Source of the DNA: Gammaproteobacteria bacterium
Lineage (GTDB): Bacteria > Pseudomonadota > Gammaproteobacteria > UWMA-0217
Length of the DNA stretch: 16,316 nucleotides
Assembly (NCBI GenBank): GCA_027031685.1
Contig: JALVPS010000174.1
Span: forward strand, 1 to 16,316
Direction of reading: 5' to 3'
Position 1 is the stretch's first letter. Each line of letters opens with the position of its first letter. The notes under the pieces were generated by a model. The model was not told the origin of the DNA and did not search any database. It worked only from the letters and a program-made list of their open reading frames with translations. Positions 1 through 7,116 of the stretch are shown piece by piece. A program made the position numbers and the translations under genes.

Positions 1-347
1 GCAACCCGCAACAGGTGCTGCTGCGGCTGCATGCCAAGCTCACCAGTCCGGACGCCGCCGACACCACGGCCTACGCGGTGAGCGACAACAGCTGGAGCGA
101 GAGCGGCATCACCTGGAACAACCGGCCGGCGGCGGGCAGCGCGCTCGACACGCGCCGCATCGACAAGACCGGCTACCGCGACGTGGATTTCGACGTGACC
201 AGCTATGTGGCCGGCCTGCGCCAGCAGGGCATCAATCAGGCCAGCTTCGTGCTGAAGAACGACTTCGCCACCTCGGCCCTCGTGCAGGCCCGCTCGCGTG
301 AGGCCTCGGATGCGGGCCAGCGCCCGCGCCTGGTGGTCACCGAGTGA
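1..347 (+). CDS. DNRLRE/CBM96-type domain protein, C-terminal part (5' end outside window)
   Basis: The frame is open from the window edge (first whole codon at base 3) to a TGA at 345-347, so only about 114 C-terminal residues are visible. They show the hallmark pattern of DNRLRE (CBM96) domains: a strand with LRLHAKL, then NSWSESGITWNNRP, then a DVDFDVTSYV strand, a SFVLKN strand and a closing RPRLVV strand just before the stop. This beta-sandwich is known in secreted or surface proteins, including alginate-active enzymes, where it acts as a carbohydrate-binding or spacer module. No membrane anchor or sorting motif follows it here, so the domain is the C terminus. The gene precedes the polysaccharide operon by 184 bp on the same strand. 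A role in binding that polymer is inference; the missing upstream part could hold an enzyme domain that decides its function. Confidence 0.75.
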   Translation, partial: NPQQVLLRLHAKLTSPDAADTTAYAVSDNSWSESGITWNNRPAAGSALDTRRIDKTGYRDVDFDVTSYVAGLRQQGINQASFVLKNDFATSALVQARSREASDAGQRPRLVVTE

Positions 348-531
348 GCCCGCGCCGTGTACCGGAACGGGTCGGCACGGGGCGCCTCGAAGCGGGTGGA
401 TGATGGCATTTTTCGCAACACGAGATAAAAAGCACGGGCCGCTGCCACGGCGGACGGCCCGGCGCCCAGGGCGGGCCGCGCCCCGCCACCATGAAAAAAA
501 GCCTCGCGGCAAGATAACTCAGGAGACGTCA
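348..531 (+). other. Intergenic region ahead of the polysaccharide operon, with strong hairpin
   Basis: No gene is supported in these 184 bases. There is an AT-rich patch (about 405-432), then a GC-rich inverted repeat at 456-477 with arms GGCCC and GGGCC around a GCCC-A-GGGC core. The arms of a second, overlapping dyad are GGGCCG at 436-441 and CGGCCC at 455-460. Neither hairpin is followed by a T tract on the plus strand, so I do not call a terminator. The ribosome binding site AGGAGA (521-526) sits 5 bases before the algA-type ATG. A promoter for the operon probably lies here, but no good -35/-10 pair is visible. Confidence 0.4.
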
Positions 532-2028
532 ATGCAACTCATTCCGGTCATCCTTTCCGGCGGTTCGGGTACCCGCTTGTGGCCCCTGTCACGGGAGAGC
601 TACCCCAAGCAGTTCCTTTCCCTGTTCAACGACCGTTCGCTCTTTCAGAACACGGTGCGGCGCGTGAGCAAGCTGCCCGGCGCCACCGCCCCGCTGGTGG
701 TGTGCAGCGAGCAGCACCGCTTCATCGTCGCCGAGCAGCTGGCGGCCATGGACGTGGCGCCGCTGTCCATCCTGCTCGAGCCCGAGGGGCGCAACACCGC
801 CCCGGCCGTGCTGGCGGCGGCCCTGTTCAGCACCATGTTCCGCGACAACGGCCGCGCCGACGACGCCCTGGACATCCTGTCCGGCGATGCGGTGCTGCTG
901 GTGCTGCCCTCGGACCACCTGCTCAAGGAGAGCGTGGCCTTCTACCGCGCCCTCAAGGAGGGGATGCGGCTGGCCGCCGAGGGCCATCTGGTGACCTTCG
1001 GCATGACCCCGCGCGGGCCGGAGACCGGTTTCGGCTACGTGGTGGCCGGCGAGTCGCTGGGCGAGGGCGATGGGCGGCAGGTGCGCCGCTTCGTGGAGAA
1101 GCCGGATCGCGCCACCGCCGAACGCCTGCTGGCGGACGGCGAGTGCTACTGGAACAGCGGCATGTTCCTGTTCCGCGCCTCGGCCATCATGGCGGAGGCC
1201 AACCGCCACGTGCCGCGCATGCTGCAGTGCTGTCGCCGCGCCCTGGCGCAGAACCGTAGCGAGTCGCGCTTCGTGCGTCTGGACCCGGCCAGCTTCGCGC
1301 GCTGCGAGAACACCTCACTGGACTACGCCATCATGGAGCGGAGCGAGCGGGTGGCCGTGGTCCCCTGCGAGGCGCCCTGGACCGACCTCGGCTCCTGGGA
1401 TGCGCTGTGGGCGCTGCAGCGCGATGAGCACGGCAACCACTTCCAGGGCGACACCGTGGACCACGATTCGCGCGGCTGCTACGTGCGCGCCGAGCACCGC
1501 CTGGTGGCCACCCTGGGTCTGAAGGACGTGGTGGTGGTGGAGACCGAGGACGCCGTGCTGGTGGCCGACCGCCACCGCGTGCAGGAGATCAGGCAGGTGG
1601 TGGGCCAGCTCAAGGCCGGGCGGCGCCGCGAGGCGGACAGCCACAATCACGTGCTGCGCCCCTGGGGGGCGTACCGCTCCATCCAGAACGACGACCGCTT
1701 CCAGGTCAAGCGCATCACCGTCAAGCCGGGTGCCAAGCTGTCGCTGCAGATGCACCATCACCGCGCCGAGCACTGGATCGTCGTGCGCGGCACCGCGCGT
1801 GTCACCTGTGGGGACCGCGTGTTCATCCTCAGCGAGAACGAATCCACCTATATCCCGCTGGGCGTCAGGCACCGGCTGGAGAACCCGGGCCGCATCCCGC
1901 TCGAGCTGATCGAGATCCAGACCGGCAGCTACCTGGAGGAGGACGATATCGTGCGCTTCGACGACGCCTATGGGCGCGACGGGACCGGGGCCGGCGATGC
2001 CGCGCCGGTGGAGGCGCGCCGCCCATGA
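532..2028 (+). CDS. algA: Bifunctional mannose-1-phosphate guanylyltransferase / mannose-6-phosphate isomerase (AlgA/CpsB type)
   Basis: This 498-residue protein matches the usual length of type II bifunctional PMI-GMP enzymes (about 480). The N-terminal nucleotidyltransferase carries the pyrophosphorylase signature LSGGSGTRLWPLSR at residues 8-21 and the sugar-phosphate loop FVEKP at 187-191. The C-terminal cupin isomerase half carries QMHHHRAEHW at 406-415 and YIPLGVRHRLENP at 440-452, which hold its metal ligands. The enzyme converts fructose-6-phosphate to mannose-6-phosphate and mannose-1-phosphate plus GTP to GDP-mannose in the cytoplasm. The open frame extends upstream to about 298, but the ATG at 532 is chosen because it has AGGAGA 5 bases upstream and the protein begins MQLIPVILSGG as in the family. 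Its stop overlaps the next start (ATGA). GDP-mannose is the precursor of alginate and of other mannose polymers; the alginate reading comes from the two genes that follow. Confidence 0.93.
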   Translation: MQLIPVILSGGSGTRLWPLSRESYPKQFLSLFNDRSLFQNTVRRVSKLPGATAPLVVCSEQHRFIVAEQLAAMDVAPLSILLEPEGRNTAPAVLAAALFSTMFRDNGRADDALDILSGDAVLLVLPSDHLLKESVAFYRALKEGMRLAAEGHLVTFGMTPRGPETGFGYVVAGESLGEGDGRQVRRFVEKPDRATAERLLADGECYWNSGMFLFRASAIMAEANRHVPRMLQCCRRALAQNRSESRFVRLDPASFARCENTSLDYAIMERSERVAVVPCEAPWTDLGSWDALWALQRDEHGNHFQGDTVDHDSRGCYVRAEHRLVATLGLKDVVVVETEDAVLVADRHRVQEIRQVVGQLKAGRRREADSHNHVLRPWGAYRSIQNDDRFQVKRITVKPGAKLSLQMHHHRAEHWIVVRGTARVTCGDRVFILSENESTYIPLGVRHRLENPGRIPLELIEIQTGSYLEEDDIVRFDDAYGRDGTGAGDAAPVEARRP

Positions 2029-3713
2029 ACGCCGCCGCCGATCAGCACCCGGCCGGGCAGCGCCGCTTCGACACCCGCTTCGAGGCCGGCAGCCAGCGCC
2101 ACCACCACCGCGTCCATGTGGAGCTGCGCGTCGGCGTGCACGGCGAGGTGTACCGCGCCACCAACTGGAGCGAGGACGGCCTGCGCCTGGAGGGCTTCCG
2201 CGAATCGGTGGAGGTGGGGGATGTGCTGCCGCTCAACGTGCACATCCCCTTCCAGGGCTTCCTCATGGCCTTCAGCGTCAATGCCCGCGTGCGCTACGTG
2301 GACGCCCGGAGCGGGGCCGTGGGCCTGCAGTTCATCGACCTGGACGAACGCCAGCTGGAGCTGCTGCGCTATTTCTCCGACAACCTGTTGCGCGGGCGCA
2401 TGGCGCGGGTGGACGAGACCATCCGCCGGGTGGACATCCCCGTCACGCCGCCCTCCGAGCAGCCCGACGAGCCGGTGGCCCTGCCGGACGCCGGCAAGAA
2501 GCGCAAGCCGCCCACCCTGCGCATGGCCCTGCTGTACGGCGTGGCGGGGTTGGTGCTCACCGCCCTGGTGGTGGCCAGCATCTACGCCAGCTTCTTCCGC
2601 CTGGAGGTGGACACCGCCGTGGTGCGCGCCCAGGTGGAGCCCATCGTGGCCCCCGACAAGGGCGTGGTGAGCGCCGTGTACGTGGCCCCCGGCGACCGGG
2701 TGGCGCGCGGCGAACCGCTGGTCAGGCTCGCCAACCAGGAGCTGGCCACGCGCATCGAGAAGGCGCGCGTGGCGCTGGAAGAGCTGCGTCTGTCACGCGA
2801 CGCCCTGCGCGCCAGCCTGGAGGACGGCACCCAGTCGCTGCAGGTGTACCGCCAGCTGGCCGAGGGCAAGCTGGAGGCGGCGCGACAGAAGGTGGACGCG
2901 GCCCGCAAGCGGGTGGCCCTCACGCGCCGTGACCTGCAGCGCAAGCGCGCCCTGCTGGACGACGGCGTGGTGACCCGGGCCGAGGTGGAGGCGGCCGAGC
3001 TGGCCCACAAGTCGGCCCAGGAGGCCCTGGGGGTGGCCCGCGCCGAGCTGAAGGTGGCCGAGGCGGTGGCCGGCGCCGCCGCCAGCGGGCGCTACTTCTC
3101 CGACAAGCGGCAGGAATTCAGCATCGAGCAGCGGCGCAGCGAGCTGGCCAACATGGAGCGGCGCATCGCCCTGGAAGAGGAAAAGTTCAAGTTCCTCCAG
3201 CAGCAACGCGAGCGGCTGGTGCTGCGCGCCCCCTATGATGGGCGGGTGGTGCAGGTGCCCAAGTCGGCGGGCAACCTGGTGGCTGCCGGCGAACCGGCGG
3301 TGGTGCTGGAACGGGCCGATATCCCCCAGGTGCACGCCTATCTCACCCAGCAGGAGCTGCTCAAGGTGCGCAAGGGCAGCCAGGCCACGGTGTACGTGCC
3401 GGCCATCGACCGCCACCTGATGGCCACGGTGGTATCCATCGACACCCTGCCGGCCATCGGCGAGGCGGGTGACGTGCAGCTCGACCAGGCTGGCCGCGAG
3501 GCGCGCAACGGCCACGTGGTGCTGGCCCTCCGGCCCGAGGAGGTGCTGCAGTACGCCGGTGACCTGTCCGGCGGGCTGCCGGTCATCGTCAACTTCGAGC
3601 GCAGCACCTCCTCGCGCCTGGTGAACAGCCTGGTGGCCCTGTTCCGGGGCGGCGACGATGGGCCCGCCGCGGCCGACCGCCGGCCCGCTCTCAAGGCCCG
3701 CCTCGATCTGTGA
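2025..3713 (+). CDS. alg44: PilZ-domain membrane-fusion protein, Alg44-like polysaccharide copolymerase
   Basis: The order of parts is PilZ domain, one membrane helix, then a periplasmic adaptor. The PilZ c-di-GMP motifs are intact: RHHHR (RxxxR) at residues 25-29 and NWSEDG (NxSxxG) at 47-52. A transmembrane helix covers about 167-191. It is followed by a first lipoyl half (about 205-235), a charged helical hairpin (237-399), a second lipoyl half starting LRAPYDG at 400, and a beta-barrel region to about 510. This is the Alg44 layout, in which c-di-GMP binding to PilZ switches on alginate polymerisation by Alg8. At 562 residues it is clearly longer than Pseudomonas aeruginosa Alg44 (389 residues); the extra length is mostly the hairpin. 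It overlaps both neighbours by 4 bp (ATGA upstream, GTGA downstream), so the three genes are translationally coupled. Confidence 0.88.
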   Translation: MNAAADQHPAGQRRFDTRFEAGSQRHHHRVHVELRVGVHGEVYRATNWSEDGLRLEGFRESVEVGDVLPLNVHIPFQGFLMAFSVNARVRYVDARSGAVGLQFIDLDERQLELLRYFSDNLLRGRMARVDETIRRVDIPVTPPSEQPDEPVALPDAGKKRKPPTLRMALLYGVAGLVLTALVVASIYASFFRLEVDTAVVRAQVEPIVAPDKGVVSAVYVAPGDRVARGEPLVRLANQELATRIEKARVALEELRLSRDALRASLEDGTQSLQVYRQLAEGKLEAARQKVDAARKRVALTRRDLQRKRALLDDGVVTRAEVEAAELAHKSAQEALGVARAELKVAEAVAGAAASGRYFSDKRQEFSIEQRRSELANMERRIALEEEKFKFLQQQRERLVLRAPYDGRVVQVPKSAGNLVAAGEPAVVLERADIPQVHAYLTQQELLKVRKGSQATVYVPAIDRHLMATVVSIDTLPAIGEAGDVQLDQAGREARNGHVVLALRPEEVLQYAGDLSGGLPVIVNFERSTSSRLVNSLVALFRGGDDGPAAADRRPALKARLDL

Positions 3714-5284
3714 GCACCACCGCCAGCCGGGCCGCCCCGCGGGGGGGGCGCGACGCCGGCCCGCCCTGGTACCACTGGAGCAACCTGCTGCCGTTGTACC
3801 TGTACGTGACGGCGCTGGTGCTGGCCCTCCTGCACCTGCCCAACAACGTGTGGAACCCCCGCACCCACCAGGTGCTGGCCGGGCTGGGCCTGATCGGCCT
3901 GTGGCGCTACGGCTGGTGGGCCGTGCACCTGGTGCGCGCCAAGTGGTTCACCCACCGCGTCTATCCGCGCGAGCGGGCCGCGGCGGACGCCCTGTGGGCC
4001 GGTGGCTGGCGGCCGCGCCATCTGTATTTCATGATGACTACCTTCAAGGAGGCGCCGGACATCACCCGCGCCGTGCTGCGCTCCATCGTCGACGAGTGCC
4101 GCCGTGCCCGCCTGCCGGCGCAGCTGTTCGTGGGCACCGGCAGCCACTTTGACGAGGCGGTCATCGACGGCTACCTGCAGGAGATCGACGGCCACCGCTG
4201 GCTGGAGGTGGTGCTGGTGCGGCAGAGCGCGCCGGGCAAGCGCATGGCCATCGGCGCCGCCCTGCGGGCCATGGCGCGGCGCGGCATCCGTGGCGACGAC
4301 CCGGTGGTGTTCATGGACGGTGACGCCATCCTGGAGCGCGACTGCCTGTCGCGCTGCCTGTCGCTCATGGGCCTGGACCCGCAGCTGCGCGCCCTGACCA
4401 CCAACGAGAAGGCGCTGGTACGCGGCCCCGACTGGATCCAGGACTGGCTGGACCTGCGCTTCGCCCAGCGCGACCTGGGCATGCGCTCCCACGCCCTGTC
4501 GCGCAAGGTGCTCACCCTCACCGGCCGCCTGTCGGTGTTCCGCGCCGGCGACGTGACGCGGCGGGACTTCATCCGCCTCATCGAGTCGGACCACCTGGAC
4601 CACTGGCTGTGGGGCCGCTTCCGCTTCCTGTCCGGCGACGACAAGAGCACCTGGTACTGGCTGCTGCAGCGCGGCGCGGCCATGACCTACGTGCCGGACG
4701 CCATGGTGTACACCATCGAGAAGGTGGGCGACTCGGCCTTCGACTACGTCAAGCAGACCCTGCTGCGCTGGTCCGGCAACATGATGCGCAACGGCGCGCG
4801 GGCCATGGCCCTGGGGCCGCGCCGGGTGGGGCCGTTCATCTGGTGGTGCATCGTCGACCAGCGCATCGCCGTGTGGACCTCCCTGGTGAGCCCGGCGGTG
4901 GCCCTGTCCACGGCCCTGTTCGTCACCCCCACCTTCCTGGTGGTGTACGTGCTGTGGATCGCCACCACGCGCTTCATCACCTCCCTGGTGCTGTTCGGCC
5001 ACGGCCGGCGCGTCAACCTGCGCTTCCCCTTCCTGCTGTACGCCGGCCAGCTGCTCAACGCCAGCCTCAAGGTGTACATCTGGTTCCGCCTGCCCAAGCA
5101 GCGCTGGAAGAATCGCGGCAACCAGCGCGCCCGGCAGGGGCAGGGCGGGGTGTGGGCGCTGCGCAACGCGGCCGCCTTCCTCCTCACCACCCTGGCGGTG
5201 GCGGCGCTGCTGTTCTTCGTCATGACCTACGTCGGCCCCCTGCGCCTGCCCGACCAGCACGTCTGGCATGACCTGCTGCACTGA
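3710..5284 (+). CDS. alg8: Family 2 glycosyltransferase, Alg8-like polysaccharide synthase
   Basis: A 524-residue inner-membrane GT2 protein. Two hydrophobic segments lie near the N terminus (about 26-43 and 55-76). The cytoplasmic catalytic domain has DGD at 203-205 (the DxD metal/UDP-GDP site), ESDH at 292-295 (acceptor/base region), SGDDKSTW at 308-315 and QTLLRW at 349-354 (a variant of the QxxRW site). Several further membrane segments follow, the last at about 490-512. This arrangement, next to an Alg44-like gene and an AlgA-like gene, fits Alg8, which polymerises GDP-mannuronate; a mannan or other mannose-derived product cannot be excluded because no GDP-mannose dehydrogenase is visible. 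The GTG start at 3710 overlaps the upstream stop. A run of eight G at 3741-3748 (codons 11-13) lies in the poorly conserved N terminus. Confidence 0.88.
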   Translation: MSTTASRAAPRGGRDAGPPWYHWSNLLPLYLYVTALVLALLHLPNNVWNPRTHQVLAGLGLIGLWRYGWWAVHLVRAKWFTHRVYPRERAAADALWAGGWRPRHLYFMMTTFKEAPDITRAVLRSIVDECRRARLPAQLFVGTGSHFDEAVIDGYLQEIDGHRWLEVVLVRQSAPGKRMAIGAALRAMARRGIRGDDPVVFMDGDAILERDCLSRCLSLMGLDPQLRALTTNEKALVRGPDWIQDWLDLRFAQRDLGMRSHALSRKVLTLTGRLSVFRAGDVTRRDFIRLIESDHLDHWLWGRFRFLSGDDKSTWYWLLQRGAAMTYVPDAMVYTIEKVGDSAFDYVKQTLLRWSGNMMRNGARAMALGPRRVGPFIWWCIVDQRIAVWTSLVSPAVALSTALFVTPTFLVVYVLWIATTRFITSLVLFGHGRRVNLRFPFLLYAGQLLNASLKVYIWFRLPKQRWKNRGNQRARQGQGGVWALRNAAAFLLTTLAVAALLFFVMTYVGPLRLPDQHVWHDLLH

Positions 5285-6350
5285 GCGTCGGTGGGCGGCG
5301 CTGCTGCTGGCGCTGGCGCTGGCCACGCCGGCGGCGGCCCGCGAGTGGCGGGTGGCCCCGGGCGGGGCCGGCGGCGGGACGCCCGACCTGCAGGATGTGC
5401 TCGCGCGGGTGCGGCCCGGTGATGTCGTCACCCTGGCGCCGGGCGAGTACCGCGTCAGCCTGGTCACCCGGGTGGACGGCACGGCCGCGGCGCCCATCAC
5501 CCTGCGCGGCCCGGCCAGCGCGGTGCTGCGCAGCGACGGCCGGCGCGGCCGCCTGTTCGACCTGCGCCACGACTACTACCACCTGGAGGGCTTCACCCTG
5601 GACGGCCGCCACGGCGCGCCGGACCGGCGCGACGGCTACGTCAACAAGCTGCTGTACGTGCAGGGGCGGCGCCCCGCGGCCGGGGTGCGGGGGCTGCGCG
5701 TGGTGGGCCTGACCCTGCGCAACGCCGGCGGCGAGTGCCTGCGCATCCGCCACCGCGCCAGCGACATCGAGGTGCGCGACAGCGACATCCACCACTGCGG
5801 CCTGTTCGACTATCGCTTCGGCGGCGGCCGCCAGAACGGCGAGGGCATCTACGTGGGCACTTCCAGCCGGCAGTGGAACGACGGCCGCAACCCGCTGCCG
5901 GGGCCGGACACCACCCACGCTGTGCGCCTGCTGGGCAACCGCATCGCCACCCACGGCGCGGAGTGCGTGGACGTGAAGGAGGGGGCGCACGACGTGCGCA
6001 TCGAGGGCAACCGCTGCAGCGCCGTGCGCGACCCGCGCGCCGGGGCCATCAACCTGCGCGGCGACCACAACACGGTGCGCGGCAACCACATCAGCGACGT
6101 GGCCGGCTTCGGCGTGCGCTTGGGCGGCAGCCGCGTGGCCGGGCGGCGCTACGGCCTGCACAACGTGGTGCGCGACAACCGCATCGAGCGGGCCGCGGCC
6201 GGCGGCCTCAACGTGCGCGCCTGGCCGCAGGACCGCATCTGCGGCAACCGCTTCGGGCTGGCGGTGACGCCCCGCTGGCGGGGGCCGGCGCGGGGCATCG
6301 ACCCGGCGGCGCCCTGTCCGCCCGATCAGTCGTCGGCGGGGAAGCGGTAG
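5268..6350 (+). CDS. Secreted right-handed parallel beta-helix protein, possible polysaccharide lyase or related enzyme
   Basis: The 360-residue protein starts inside the glycosyltransferase gene (17 bp overlap) and has a signal peptide: RR at 7-8, a hydrophobic core at about 10-20 and a likely cleavage after AAA at 22-24. The rest is a series of beta-helix coils with repeated xxGNxI/xxDNRI turns. Three conserved-looking coils stand out: NGEGIYVGTS at 190-199, ECVDVKEG at 232-239 and NLRGDHNTVRGN starting at about 262. The Glu232, Lys237 and Arg264 arrangement resembles the E-x4-K and L-R pattern of family PL6 alginate/chondroitin lyases, but a wider group of beta-helix proteins also has an ExxDxKEG coil. 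There is no DPHD motif, so it is not a canonical AlgG epimerase. Periplasmic or extracellular action on the polymer made by the operon is inferred from context. Its 3' end overlaps the convergent DUF3108 gene by 25 bp. Confidence 0.75.
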   Translation: MTCCTERRWAALLLALALATPAAAREWRVAPGGAGGGTPDLQDVLARVRPGDVVTLAPGEYRVSLVTRVDGTAAAPITLRGPASAVLRSDGRRGRLFDLRHDYYHLEGFTLDGRHGAPDRRDGYVNKLLYVQGRRPAAGVRGLRVVGLTLRNAGGECLRIRHRASDIEVRDSDIHHCGLFDYRFGGGRQNGEGIYVGTSSRQWNDGRNPLPGPDTTHAVRLLGNRIATHGAECVDVKEGAHDVRIEGNRCSAVRDPRAGAINLRGDHNTVRGNHISDVAGFGVRLGGSRVAGRRYGLHNVVRDNRIERAAAGGLNVRAWPQDRICGNRFGLAVTPRWRGPARGIDPAAPCPPDQSSAGKR

Positions 6351-7036
6351 CGGCGCAGGGTCATGTCGATGCGCGTGCCCTTCTCGATGTGGCGCGCGTG
6401 CAGCGGCAGATTGTGCAGCGCCGGCGCCAGGCACAGGGTGGTGTCGCGCTTCCGGCTCTGGCGCTGCACGTGGTAGCTGAGGCAGGAGAACTCGCCCGCC
6501 GGCACGCTCATGTCCTCTTCGCCCTGCAGCGTGAAGCGCAGCGTCTTGAACTTGCCCCGTTCCACCACCGGATAGGACAGCGTGGCCCGCCCCGGCCCGG
6601 CGTCGCGCATGAGGGCCAGCTCCACGCTGGAGCGGTCCAGGGTGCCGGGCGGCACGTCCAGCACGTAGTCGCGTTTCCAGTAGTGTCCCTCGACGCGCCT
6701 GTCCTGCAGCTGCAGCACCTCCACGCGGGACTTGCCCTTGCGCCGCTGCTCGTAGCGGTAGCTGTCCAGCACGAAGCGCCCGCCCACCACCCGGCCCCGG
6801 CTCACCTCGGTGATGACGTCGTCGCGGAACAGGGCCGCCAGCCCCTTGCTGACCGTGCGCTTGGCGTATTCGAAGCGGTCGCCCTCGTAGCGCAGGGTGA
6901 CGCGCACTTGGCCCAAGGTGAGGCCGCTCACGGCGATGCGGTAGGTGGCCTCGAAGGGTGGCGGGCGGTGCGGCGCGGCGGCCGCGGCGAGGGGCAGGCA
7001 GAGCAGCAACAGCAGCAGGCGGGCGATGGCGGGCAT
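6326..7036 (-). CDS. DUF3108 domain protein, exported
   Basis: A 236-residue protein with a clear signal peptide (MPAIARLL followed by a Leu/Ala-rich core, ending about residue 21 before PHRPPPFEATY). The mature part is rich in beta strands and begins FEATYRIAVSGLTLGQVRVTL, cut here to the recognisable FEATY...G..LG pattern typical of DUF3108 proteins, which are periplasmic or outer-membrane-associated and of unknown function. Later pieces such as DSYRYEQRRKGKSR and VPAGEF..L.YHV also fit that family. The ATG at 7036 is chosen because it opens directly on the signal peptide; the open frame continues upstream without one, and no good ribosome binding site is visible. It follows the acyltransferase gene by 80 bp and may be the last gene of the minus-strand cluster. 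Confidence 0.8.
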   Translation of the reverse strand: MPAIARLLLLLLCLPLAAAAAPHRPPPFEATYRIAVSGLTLGQVRVTLRYEGDRFEYAKRTVSKGLAALFRDDVITEVSRGRVVGGRFVLDSYRYEQRRKGKSRVEVLQLQDRRVEGHYWKRDYVLDVPPGTLDRSSVELALMRDAGPGRATLSYPVVERGKFKTLRFTLQGEEDMSVPAGEFSCLSYHVQRQSRKRDTTLCLAPALHNLPLHARHIEKGTRIDMTLRRYRFPADD

Positions 7037-7116
7037 GGCGTCGGTCCGGTGACGGTGGGGAGGCCAGTGTGGGCGGGCGCAGCTTAACGGCCGCTGAAGG
7101 TGGGCGTCCAGCGTCG

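Noticed and set aside
363..396. GGAACGG followed 16 bases later by TCGAA, resembling a sigma-E/AlgU promoter ahead of the polysaccharide operon
   Set aside because: The -35 lacks the TT of GAACTT and the -10 does not match TCTGA well enough; the partial match is expected by chance.
491..517. Nine-codon open frame (MKKSLAAR and stop) just before the algA-type gene, suggestive of a leader peptide
   Set aside because: It has no ribosome binding site, no regulatory codons and no attenuator structure behind it; a chance ATG next to an A run explains it.
298..531. Upstream extension of the algA-type frame to 298
   Set aside because: The extra 78 residues are Arg/Pro-rich, have no family similarity and overlap the preceding gene; ATG 532 has a good AGGAGA.
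3338..5500. 720-codon open frame on the minus strand across the Alg44/Alg8 region
   Set aside because: It is His/Gln/Ala-rich low-complexity translation antisense to two well-supported genes; long antisense frames are normal at this GC content.
5268..6350. Assigning the beta-helix gene as AlgG epimerase
   Set aside because: The DPHD catalytic motif is absent and the protein is much shorter than AlgG.
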